Positions 16,451 through 22,757 of a DNA stretch of 22,757 nt are shown one piece after another (the stretch's first letter is position 1; the number at the start of each line of letters is the position of its first letter). The DNA is from Methylaequor sp002691245 (GTDB taxonomy: Bacteria; Pseudomonadota; Alphaproteobacteria; Methylaequorales; Methylaequoraceae). The notes below the pieces were generated by a model that saw only the letters and a list, made by a program, of their open reading frames with translations, was not told the DNA's origin and did no database searches. The stretch lies in contig NZHH01000017.1 in assembly GCA_002691245.1 (NCBI GenBank), positions 1-22,757 of the forward strand, in the 5' to 3' direction. Position numbers and translations under genes: made by a program.

Positions 16451-17081
16451 AATAAAAAAAAAAATTGATTTAATTTTAGAACTTCAAAAAAATGGTGTTG
16501 AATGTCCCAAAGTTCTCAGAGTAATGGAAGAGGTTGATAGAAATCTCTTTGTTGATGAAGGTGTTAGGTCAAAATCAAATGATAATATTGCATTACCAAT
16601 AGGTTGTGGTCAAACTATTTCACAACCCCTAATTGTAGGGTTGATGACTCAATCTTTAGAGATTCAACAATCAATGAGAATCCTAGAAATTGGAACTGGA
16701 AGTGGTTATCAAACCTATATTCTTTCTAAGCTTTCCAGATTTGTTTATTCAATTGAAAGGTATAGGTCTTTGTCAAATAAAGCCAATAACCTTTTTAGAA
16801 ATCTTAAAGTTACAAATATTTTTTGTAAGCATGGTGATGGTGGTCACGGTTGGATAGACCAAGCTCCTTTTGAAAGAATAATTGTAACTGCTTGTGCGCC
16901 AGAAATTCCCAATAATCTAATAGATCAACTCGCTGTGAACGGTAAAATGATTGTTCCTGTTGGAGAGCAACACACTGATCAAATACTAAAAAAAATAACA
17001 AAAAGGGAAGGAGAGTTAATTATTGATGATTTAGTCAAAGTTAGATTTGTTCCACTTTTAGAGGGTAAAGAGAGTAAATGA
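16434..17081 (+). CDS. pcm: protein-L-isoaspartate O-methyltransferase
   Basis: A 215-residue SAM-dependent enzyme that methylates L-isoaspartyl residues in aged proteins so they can revert to aspartate. The canonical motifs are all present: LPIGCGQTISQP (54-65, substrate and active-site segment), the SAM-binding LEIGTGSGYQ (84-93), IERYRSL, HGDGGHGW, FERIIVTACAPEIP, and GKMIVPVG near the end. It is therefore the working Pcm of this genome, unlike the divergent copy at the left of the window. The start overlaps serS by 17 bases, and the stop overlaps the next gene as ATGA, so it lies within a tightly coupled unit. An A11 run (16454-16464) near the start is in frame. Confidence 0.95.
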   Translation: MAKKSEIKKKIDLILELQKNGVECPKVLRVMEEVDRNLFVDEGVRSKSNDNIALPIGCGQTISQPLIVGLMTQSLEIQQSMRILEIGTGSGYQTYILSKLSRFVYSIERYRSLSNKANNLFRNLKVTNIFCKHGDGGHGWIDQAPFERIIVTACAPEIPNNLIDQLAVNGKMIVPVGEQHTDQILKKITKREGELIIDDLVKVRFVPLLEGKESK

Positions 17082-17953
17082 GATTATTAATAATATTTTT
17101 AATTTTAACAAGTTGTGAATCATATTTTTATGACGACTATAAAATAATTGATATTAGGAACAGTAATAGAGATACAATTGTCAACCTAAATATTAAAGAA
17201 TATTTTGTCAAATCTGGAGATAATTTATACTCGATTTCGAGAAAATTTAAAATTTCGATACAAGATCTTATAAGAACAAATAACATTGTAGAACCTTACA
17301 AAATCTTTCCAAGACAAATAATTTTAATTCCAAAAAATAAAATCTATAAAATAAAAAAAGGAGATACTCTCTATTCTATTTCCAGAAGATATGAAACAAA
17401 CATATTTGAATTATCTAAAATTAATAATATTTCTGATGTTAATAACTTAAAAATTGGTCAAAATATAAGAATACCAAAAAAAACCTATAAGAATAAAATA
17501 AATCAAAAACAAAAACCTTTAAATAAAATAAAAAAAGAAAACAAAAAAAAAATCAGAGATGGATTCAAAAAAAGAAAAAATAAAACGATATTCCTGTGGC
17601 CTGTAAAAGGTGAAATTGTTTCTAAGTACGGAAAAAATCAAGAGGGTTTTTATAATGACGGTATAAATATATTTTCAAAGAAAGGAACGAAAGTAATTTC
17701 TTCTGCAGATGGTAAAGTCATTTATAGTGGCAACGAAATTCCAGGATATGGCAACTTGATATTAATCAAACATTCTAAAAACTGGATAACAGCATACGCA
17801 CATTTGAATGAAGTGTTTATTTATAAAGGAAAAAGTGTAAAAAAAGGAGAAAAGATTGGTTCTGTTGGTAACACTGGAAATGTTAGAAAGCCTCAACTTC
17901 ATTTTGAAATAAGAAAGGGCAAGGAATCAGTTGATCCGATGAGACTTTTATGA
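17078..17953 (+). CDS. nlpD: NlpD-like lipoprotein: two LysM domains and a degenerate M23 (LytM) domain
   Basis: A 291-residue lipoprotein. The signal peptide ends in the lipobox LTSC with Cys13 as the lipidation site. Two LysM peptidoglycan-binding domains follow (about 42-86 and 90-134, each with a GDNLYSIS or GDTLYSIS turn), then a Lys-rich linker and an M23 domain (about 174-291). In the M23 domain the first zinc motif H-x-x-x-D is N193-D-G-I-N197, and the H-x-H motif reads Q-L-H. Key metal ligands are therefore missing while the fold markers AYAHLN and LHFEIRKG remain. This is the pattern of NlpD and EnvC, which activate septal amidases instead of cutting peptidoglycan themselves. Its location after pcm matches the classical pcm-nlpD order. 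It overlaps the convergent ATPase gene by six bases. Confidence 0.9.
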   Translation: MRLLIIFLILTSCESYFYDDYKIIDIRNSNRDTIVNLNIKEYFVKSGDNLYSISRKFKISIQDLIRTNNIVEPYKIFPRQIILIPKNKIYKIKKGDTLYSISRRYETNIFELSKINNISDVNNLKIGQNIRIPKKTYKNKINQKQKPLNKIKKENKKKIRDGFKKRKNKTIFLWPVKGEIVSKYGKNQEGFYNDGINIFSKKGTKVISSADGKVIYSGNEIPGYGNLILIKHSKNWITAYAHLNEVFIYKGKSVKKGEKIGSVGNTGNVRKPQLHFEIRKGKESVDPMRLL

Positions 17954-18715
17954 CTTGGTTTTTTTTTTAAATTTTTTAATAAATTGATAGGAGGATCTTC
18001 CTGAGAAGTTTCCTTTTTCTAATGACCATTGAATTGCCAATTTTTCTAATTCTTTAGAGTATTCTATTGAAGCTTTTTTTGAATAATGTTTTACCATATT
18101 TAAGTACTGTTCTTGATTTGAATCGTAAAACCCAATCCAACTTTCAAATCTATCAGATAATGAAACTAAATTCTGGGAGGCTTCTTTTTCCTCTATATCA
18201 TTAAATTTTGAGTCTGCTCCTAGGTGTGATAGATGACGAAGATTCGAGGTTACATAATATTTAACATTTGATATGTGACTTAATAGACTGCCTTCAATTA
18301 AACTTTTAAAATACATAAAATTGTCTTCATTGTTTTTAAAAGATATATCATCAATGAATATTATAAACTTTGTATTCAACTTGCTTAGTTCATAGACTAT
18401 TTCAGTAAGATCGCCAATATTATTATTCAAGATTTCTATCAATTTATAGTTTTTTTTATATCTTATATTAATATATTTAATAACACTTTTAACTAATGTG
18501 GACTTACCCATTCCTTTAGCTCCCCAAAGTAAAACGTTACCTGAAAAATTTAAGGTGTTTTTAAGTAGTACTTGTTTTTGAGAGGTGATCTCTTTAAGGT
18601 CTTCAAATTTGCATATATCTGAAATATTAATGGGGGCTATCTTATATGTTTTTGGTAGAAAAATAAAAAAATCATTTTTTTTTAGGTCATCATTTGTCTT
18701 AAAAATTGTATTCAT
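17948..18715 (-). CDS. DUF815-type P-loop ATPase
   Basis: A 255-residue AAA+-like ATP-binding protein of the DUF815 family. Walker A is GAKGMGKST (65-73) and Walker B is FIIFIDDISF with Asp122-Asp123. A sensor-like segment, VKYYVTSNLRHL, follows, and further on is the family's DRFESWIGFYDSNQEQYL block. The C-terminal part, EKLAIQWSLEKGNFSGRSSYQFIKKF, is also characteristic. The biological role is not established. The gene is widely conserved near yajC-secDF in alphaproteobacteria, as here, on the opposite strand. It overlaps the end of the NlpD-like gene by six bases. The family call is strong; the function remains open. Confidence 0.9.
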   Translation of the reverse strand: MNTIFKTNDDLKKNDFFIFLPKTYKIAPINISDICKFEDLKEITSQKQVLLKNTLNFSGNVLLWGAKGMGKSTLVKSVIKYINIRYKKNYKLIEILNNNIGDLTEIVYELSKLNTKFIIFIDDISFKNNEDNFMYFKSLIEGSLLSHISNVKYYVTSNLRHLSHLGADSKFNDIEEKEASQNLVSLSDRFESWIGFYDSNQEQYLNMVKHYSKKASIEYSKELEKLAIQWSLEKGNFSGRSSYQFIKKFKKKTKS

Positions 18716-18819
18716 TTCTTGATAGTTTTATTCAAATTCTTATTTTATACTTGTAATTATAGCGTTTTTATATATTGATTTCATTGTATTTAAATGTAAA
18801 CAACTTTTTATGAGGTTAT
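18716..18819. promoter_or_regulatory. divergent intergenic region upstream of yajC-secDF and of the DUF815 gene
   Basis: These 104 A/T-rich bases lie between two genes pointing apart and must serve as promoter region for at least one of them. I saw no hexamer pair with convincing spacing. A ribosome site, GAGG (18812-18815), precedes the yajC ATG. No hairpin or riboswitch-like fold was recognised by eye. Confidence 0.35.
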
Positions 18820-19122
18820 ATGATTAGTCCTGCCTATGCCCAAGCTGCAACACAACAACCATCAATGTTAGCTTCTTTTATTCCTTTGATTCTGATATTC
18901 CTTATTTTTTATTTCTTATTGATTAGACCACAGCAAAAGAAACAAAAAGAACATAAGATACTTTTAGACGCAATTAAAAGAGGTGATGAGATCCTATCAA
19001 GCGGGGGTATTATCGGAAAAGTCCTTAAAACTGATAACGAAAAAATCACTGTTGAAATTGCCAAAGGAGTTAATGTAGTTATTATCCGTTCAACAGTAGC
19101 AGACGTTATAAAAAAAAGCTAA
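18820..19122 (+). CDS. yajC: preprotein translocase accessory subunit YajC
   Basis: A 100-residue single-pass inner-membrane protein that joins SecD and SecF around the SecYEG channel. The short Ala/Gln-rich N-terminus (SPAYAQAATQQPS) precedes a membrane helix (about 17-35). The diagnostic FLLIRPQQKKQKEHKILLDAIKRGDEILSSGGIIGKV follows, then a small basic-acidic domain ending VADVIKKS. It has a plausible ribosome site and starts the yajC-secD-secF operon; secD follows after six bases. Confidence 0.96.
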   Translation: MISPAYAQAATQQPSMLASFIPLILIFLIFYFLLIRPQQKKQKEHKILLDAIKRGDEILSSGGIIGKVLKTDNEKITVEIAKGVNVVIIRSTVADVIKKS

Positions 19123-19128
19123 ATTGTT

Positions 19129-20703
19129 ATGTTAAACATAAGCAAATGGAATTTATTTTTTGTTCTTACAGTTATAGTCGTTGCAATATATTATGTAATT
19201 CCAAATTTGTATGGAAAAAGCGAAGTAACAGCCTTACCCAGTTTCATTTCTAAAAAACAAGTTAACTTAGGTCTTGATTTGCAAGGTGGTTCTCACTTAT
19301 TACTCGAGGTTGATACCAAGTCAGTTCTCAAAGAAAAATCAGAAAATCTTGTTGACGATATTAGAGTTTCACTAAGAAAATCAAAAATTAAGTATTCTAA
19401 TCTTGGTTCAAAAATTACCGGAGCAGTCGTAAAAATTACAGATGAAGAACAAGTTACACTTGCTAAAGAAAAAATTTCAGAAAATATTGATAAAGGAATA
19501 ACCATTGAGATTGATGATACAAGATTAAACCTTATGTTCTCAGAACAATACATTTTAGATACCAATTCTAGAACTTTAGAGCAATCTATTGAGGTTGTTA
19601 GAAAGAGAGTTGATGAATCTGGAACAAAAGAACCTTCGATTCAGAAACAAGGAGAAGAAAGAATTGTCGTACAACTCCCGGGTATAAAAGACCCCGAAAG
19701 AGTTAAAGCTTTGATTGGAAGAACCGCAAAGTTAAATTTTCATATGCTTGATCCAACTACAGTTGAACTTGCCGAACAAAGAGGAAAAATGCCTCCTGGA
19801 ACTTTTAAAGCCCTTAACGCTGATCCCACTGCTTATGAGAAACAGTTTGTTGTAAAGAAGAGGGTGCTTCTTACGGGAGAAAGATTGAAGAATGCCGCTG
19901 CTACTGTTGATGCTCAATCTGGAAGATATGTTGTTGCATTCGAATTTGATAAAAAAGGTGCTAAAAAATTTGCTAAAATTACAACTGATAATACATACCA
20001 AAGACTAGCAATCCTGCTTGATAATAAAGTAATTAGTGCTCCTCAAATTAGAGAACCAATCACTGGAGGGCAGGGAAATATTAGTGGAAATTTCTCACCT
20101 GAAACTGCAAATGATTTAGCTGTGCTTCTGAGAGCTGGTTCGCTTCCTGCACCAATTAGGGTTCTTGAAGAAAGGACCGTCGGACCTAGTCTAGGCATCG
20201 ATTCCATTGAAGCTGGGAAGAAGGCGCTTTTAATTGGTTTTGTCTTAGTAATCGTATTTATGATTTTAAGATATAAAGCCTTCGGCTTGGTAGCAGATTT
20301 TGCTATTATTTTTAACATTGTTCTTTTAATCTCAATGCTCAGTGCAATAGAGGCAACTTTGACCATGCCTGGTATAGCAGGAATTGTTTTAACTGTCGGA
20401 ATGGCAGTTGATGCCAATGTCTTAGTTTTTGAAAGAATAAAAGAAGAAATAAGGTCAGGTAGATCAATTATAAATTCAATTGATCTTGGGTATAAATTTG
20501 CAATTAAAACAATTCTAGATGCTAACTTTACAACACTCATTGCAGCTTTGTTGCTATACAATTATGGATCTGGTCCAATTAAGGGTTTTGCTGTAACCCT
20601 AAGCATCGGCATACTAACCTCAATGTTTGCTGCTTTAGTTCTTACAAAACTGATTGTAAGCGCTTGGGTTCTTAAATTAAAACCTAATAAGTTGTACATT
20701 TAA
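19129..20703 (+). CDS. secD: protein translocase subunit SecD
   Basis: A 524-residue RND-superfamily membrane protein that uses the proton gradient to pull exported proteins through on the periplasmic side. It has a first membrane helix (about 9-25), the D1 signature NLGLDLQGGSHLLLEVD (46 onwards), a large periplasmic region with VEVVRKRVDESGTKEPSIQKQG and RIVVQLPGI, then the P1-head region and a conserved GGQGNISGNFSPETANDLAVLLRAGSLPAP segment. Five more membrane helices follow, with GIVLTVGMAVDANVLVFERIKEE containing the functionally important Asp. The length is typical of alphaproteobacterial SecD. Compared with its neighbours the coding sequence has few long A runs. Confidence 0.97.
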   Translation: MLNISKWNLFFVLTVIVVAIYYVIPNLYGKSEVTALPSFISKKQVNLGLDLQGGSHLLLEVDTKSVLKEKSENLVDDIRVSLRKSKIKYSNLGSKITGAVVKITDEEQVTLAKEKISENIDKGITIEIDDTRLNLMFSEQYILDTNSRTLEQSIEVVRKRVDESGTKEPSIQKQGEERIVVQLPGIKDPERVKALIGRTAKLNFHMLDPTTVELAEQRGKMPPGTFKALNADPTAYEKQFVVKKRVLLTGERLKNAAATVDAQSGRYVVAFEFDKKGAKKFAKITTDNTYQRLAILLDNKVISAPQIREPITGGQGNISGNFSPETANDLAVLLRAGSLPAPIRVLEERTVGPSLGIDSIEAGKKALLIGFVLVIVFMILRYKAFGLVADFAIIFNIVLLISMLSAIEATLTMPGIAGIVLTVGMAVDANVLVFERIKEEIRSGRSIINSIDLGYKFAIKTILDANFTTLIAALLLYNYGSGPIKGFAVTLSIGILTSMFAALVLTKLIVSAWVLKLKPNKLYI

Positions 20704-20710
20704 TTGAGCC

Positions 20711-21592
20711 ATGAATTTTAATATAAATTTTTTCAAATATAAATACCCTGCTTTTTTGTTATCAATTATCTTAGTTGGTTTTTCTATTTCTCTATTTTTA
20801 TATAAAAATCTAAACCTCGGAATCGACTTTAAGGGAGGAATAATGGTAGAGGCAAAATTTTCAGATGCACCTGACTTAGGCTTATTAAGATCTAAAATTG
20901 ATAATTTGGGTATAGGAAATTCAGAAATACAAGAGTTTGGAGAACCGAGAACGATTTTGATAAGATTAGAAAAAACTGATGATGAAAATTTAACTCAGGA
21001 AACAATTATATCCAAATTAAAAGATAACTTAGCAACTGATACCGATTATAGAAGAGTTGAATTTGTTGGCCCTAAGGTTGGAAATGAATTAAAAATAGTT
21101 GCATTTAAAGCTGTGCTTTTCTCACTTTTAGCAATGTTTGTTTATATTTGGTTCAGGTTTTCGGGTTGGCAATTTGGTTTAGGAGCTTTGATTGCACTGT
21201 TTCACGACGTAATTTCAACAATAGGGTTTTTCTCCTTAAGTCAAATTGAATTTAACCTTGCGTCAATAGCTGCAATTCTTACCATTGCTGGATACTCAAT
21301 AAATGATACAGTTGTTGTTTTTGATAGAATAAGAGAAAATCTAATTAAATCTGATAAAAAGTTACATGAGCTTTTAAATTTATCTATTAATCAGACATTA
21401 TCTAGAACTCTAATGACATCTATAACCACCTTATTGGCATTAGTTGCCTTGTTTGTATTTGGTGGTGAAGTGGTTAAAGGTTTTGTATCAGCAATGATTT
21501 GGGGAGTTTTGATTGGAACATATTCTTCCATTTTTATAGCTTCTCCTCTAATAATTCTTTTTGGCTTTAAACAAAACAAAAATGAATCATAA
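20711..21592 (+). CDS. secF: protein translocase subunit SecF
   Basis: A 293-residue partner of SecD with six membrane helices. The first is followed by the F1 signature NLGIDFKGGIMVEAKF. After the periplasmic domain come VEFVGPKVGNEL, the membrane block FRFSGWQFGLGALIALFHDVISTIGFF, and AAILTIAGYSINDTVVVFDRIRENL, which carries the conserved Asp-Arg pair. NQTLSRTLMTSITTLLALVALFVFGG then leads into the last helices. It starts seven bases after the secD stop and ends convergently with sodX, overlapping by six bases. Often an Mth938-like gene follows secF in relatives; here the sod pair occupies that place. Confidence 0.97.
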   Translation: MNFNINFFKYKYPAFLLSIILVGFSISLFLYKNLNLGIDFKGGIMVEAKFSDAPDLGLLRSKIDNLGIGNSEIQEFGEPRTILIRLEKTDDENLTQETIISKLKDNLATDTDYRRVEFVGPKVGNELKIVAFKAVLFSLLAMFVYIWFRFSGWQFGLGALIALFHDVISTIGFFSLSQIEFNLASIAAILTIAGYSINDTVVVFDRIRENLIKSDKKLHELLNLSINQTLSRTLMTSITTLLALVALFVFGGEVVKGFVSAMIWGVLIGTYSSIFIASPLIILFGFKQNKNES

Positions 21593-21895
21593 AAATATTT
21601 TTATACCTTTTTCCGAAATACAAAGAATAACTCTTCCTATTATTTTATTTTTATTAATTGGTCCAATTTTTTCCATTGAAACACTTTCTTGAGAGTCTCC
21701 TTTAAACCAAAAGTTAGTTTCTGAATCAACCTTTACTAATTTCTTTATTAATTTACCGTAGAATTTGTGTGTAAAAATAAACAAAGCGTTTTCTTCAAAT
21801 TTTTTCACTGGCCTTGAAATTACAAATGAATTTTCAGGTATCGAAATAGACATACTTTTTCCATCAACTTTAAAAAATGAAAATTTAAAAAGCAT
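21587..21895 (-). CDS. sodX: nickel-type superoxide dismutase maturation protease (S24/S26 family)
   Basis: A 102-residue small peptidase of the signal-peptidase-like S26/S24 fold. The nucleophile motif is VDGKSMSISIP (Ser14), followed by the strand SFVISRPVKK. The general-base Lys is probably in KLIKKLVKVD, where relatives have I-K-R-V. A FKGDSQESVSMEKIGPI segment and a final IIGRVILCI strand complete the pattern. This family removes the leader of NiSOD so that the mature N-terminal His can bind nickel. The gene lies immediately after sodN on the minus strand and shares one base with its stop (TAATG), so the two are translationally coupled. The call is made secure by sodN next to it. Confidence 0.9.
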   Translation of the reverse strand: MLFKFSFFKVDGKSMSISIPENSFVISRPVKKFEENALFIFTHKFYGKLIKKLVKVDSETNFWFKGDSQESVSMEKIGPINKNKIIGRVILCISEKGIKIFL

Positions 21896-22398
21896 TATTT
21901 TTTTAAGTCAGGATATATCAACTCTTTTTCAGGAGGATACGGACTTTTTGCCTTAAAAGTGTCTATACCCTTAGAATCCCAAAATATTTCTGCAAATCTA
22001 TTTACTTTTTCTAATAATTCTAAAGCAGCATTTTTATCAATATTTTGTTTAACTTTTGAAGATTGAAGCATTATTGAATGAACTAAATTATGAAGTTCTG
22101 GATACTTTTCTAATTGCGGTTCTTTTATGTAATCACCCCAGATAATTCTTATCTCGTCTTTTACTTTATGACCATGTTCTTCCTTTTGAGCAATTAATCT
22201 TGAAATTTGTGCATGATCCGTTATTGATAATGAATCTTTTTTTTCTATTTCTTCAATCAAGTCAACTAAACGAATCATGGTTAATACAGCTAGTTGAGAG
22301 GTTATAGGATCATAAATTTTACATGGAATGTCACAATGTGCTGAGACGCTTTCAATGGGCTTGATTTTATCTAATAGTCTTAGTATTTTATAAATCAT
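21895..22398 (-). CDS. sodN: nickel superoxide dismutase
   Basis: A 167-residue precursor of NiSOD, a cytoplasmic hexamer that converts superoxide to oxygen and hydrogen peroxide. A 20-residue leader ending ESVSA is followed by the nickel hook HCDIPCKIYDP. His21, Cys22 and Cys26 become the mature His1, Cys2 and Cys6 that bind nickel, and Tyr29 becomes Tyr9. The position after Cys6 is Lys, where the best-known enzymes have Gly. The rest is helical (TMIRLVDLIEEIE, HGHKVKDEIRIIWGDY, AALELLEKVNRFAEIFWDSKG), as in the family. A ribosome site, AAAGGA, lies at 22411-22406, seven bases from the ATG. NiSOD avoids the need for iron, fitting an open-ocean lifestyle (inference). Confidence 0.95.
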   Translation of the reverse strand: MIYKILRLLDKIKPIESVSAHCDIPCKIYDPITSQLAVLTMIRLVDLIEEIEKKDSLSITDHAQISRLIAQKEEHGHKVKDEIRIIWGDYIKEPQLEKYPELHNLVHSIMLQSSKVKQNIDKNAALELLEKVNRFAEIFWDSKGIDTFKAKSPYPPEKELIYPDLKK

Positions 22399-22497
22399 TA
22401 CTTTATCCTTTAATATTTAACATTAATAATTTGTTGTTGATATTTTGTTTATACTAATAAAACTTAATTAATATATTATTTTTTTCAAATTTATTTA
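22399..22497. promoter_or_regulatory. divergent intergenic region between sodN and the right-edge gene
   Basis: These 99 very A/T-rich bases separate divergent genes, so promoters for both should lie here. A TATACT hexamer at 22450-22455 could be a -10 element for the plus-strand gene, but there is no good -35 partner. I did not recognise a Fur- or Nur-like operator. Confidence 0.3.
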
Positions 22498-22757
22498 ATG
22501 TTCAACAAACAAAAAATTGAAGAAAACCTATTTTACACCAGACAACTCCAATTAAGGTTTTACTGTCCTAAGAATAAAATAATACTAGCATTATTCTATT
22601 TAGAAAAATTTTTATTGAATAATTATAGCTTCTCAGAGGAAATTCCAATTTCTACATTAAAGCAAAAATGGATATATGAAATGATTGAAAAAGGAAATTA
22701 CTCCAATGAAGTTACAAAAAATTTAAAAGAACTTGAAAACAAAAAAATAAAAAGAAA
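22498..22757 (+). CDS. partial gene, possibly a divergent squalene/phytoene-synthase-fold protein
   Basis: An open frame starts with ATG at 22498 and runs off the window after 86 codons. The N-terminus has a short helix with ENLFYTRQLQLRFYCPKNK, then IILALFYLEKFLLNNY and IPISTLKQKWIYEMIEKGNY. The order recalls the start of squalene/phytoene-synthase-family proteins, where helix R..AL.AF..E is followed by I.L.WWR..I. In many alphaproteobacteria such a gene lies downstream of secF, which is why I suggest it. The match is weak and no aspartate-rich catalytic motif is in the visible part, so the identity is tentative. It is certainly coding-like in length and lacks a stop. Confidence 0.6.
   Translation, partial: MFNKQKIEENLFYTRQLQLRFYCPKNKIILALFYLEKFLLNNYSFSEEIPISTLKQKWIYEMIEKGNYSNEVTKNLKELENKKIKR

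Noticed and set aside
20043..20561. A 172-codon open frame on the minus strand inside secD
   Set aside because: It lies entirely opposite the highly conserved SecD membrane region, has no recognisable domain, and is explained by the low stop frequency on the strand opposite constrained codons.
1..22757. Mobile elements, CRISPR arrays, prophage or toxin-antitoxin genes
   Set aside because: No transposase, integrase, phage or toxin-like protein, no regularly spaced repeats and no long inverted repeats were recognised. Nearly all bases are in housekeeping genes.

Overview
The window is a compact, strongly AT-rich bacterial chromosome segment. Genes abut or overlap by a few bases, and intergenic spaces are mostly under about 100 bases. 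The gene order points to an alphaproteobacterium: pcm-like/tolC/valS, dgt/argS/SPOR/nagZ/scpA/scpB/tatABC/serS/pcm/nlpD-like, and yajC/secD/secF. The low GC, the small genes and a nickel superoxide dismutase suggest a streamlined marine lineage (SAR11, HIMB59, AEGEAN-169 or SAR116 grade). The exact clade is inference, since no rRNA is present.

Left part (1-8356): a tRNA-Cys(GCA) on the minus strand diverges from a plus-strand run. That run holds a degenerate Pcm-family methyltransferase, a TolC-type outer membrane channel, valyl-tRNA synthetase, an alpha/beta hydrolase and dihydroxy-acid dehydratase (ilvD). The valS frame breaks in a run of twelve A. Its C-terminal coiled-coil arm is intact but lies one frame over, up to position 4776. 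Two minus-strand genes follow convergently: an exodeoxyribonuclease III (xthA) and an A-type Fe-S carrier (erpA-like).

Central part (8401-17953): a nearly gapless plus-strand series, plausibly one long transcript. It encodes dNTP triphosphohydrolase, ArgRS, a SPOR-domain envelope protein, NagZ, the condensin partners ScpA and ScpB, TatA, TatB and TatC, SerRS, a canonical Pcm, and a LysM/degenerate-M23 lipoprotein of the NlpD type. It couples translation, chromosome segregation, cell-wall turnover and division, and protein export. TatA (50 residues) is easy to miss. SurE, often found between serS and pcm in relatives, is absent, as is PopZ between tolC and valS.

Right part (17948-22757): a DUF815-type P-loop ATPase lies on the minus strand, followed by the plus-strand yajC-secD-secF translocase accessory operon. 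Convergent to secF is a two-gene minus-strand unit, sodN and its maturation protease sodX. A partial plus-strand gene runs off the right edge; it may be a divergent squalene/phytoene-synthase-fold protein.

I found no mobile element, CRISPR array, prophage or clearly new system. The content is mainly housekeeping. The observations most worth a second look are the valS poly-A frameshift, the NiSOD/SodX pair with a Lys in the nickel hook, the degenerate second Pcm, and the lineage-specific absence of popZ and surE from otherwise conserved neighbourhoods.
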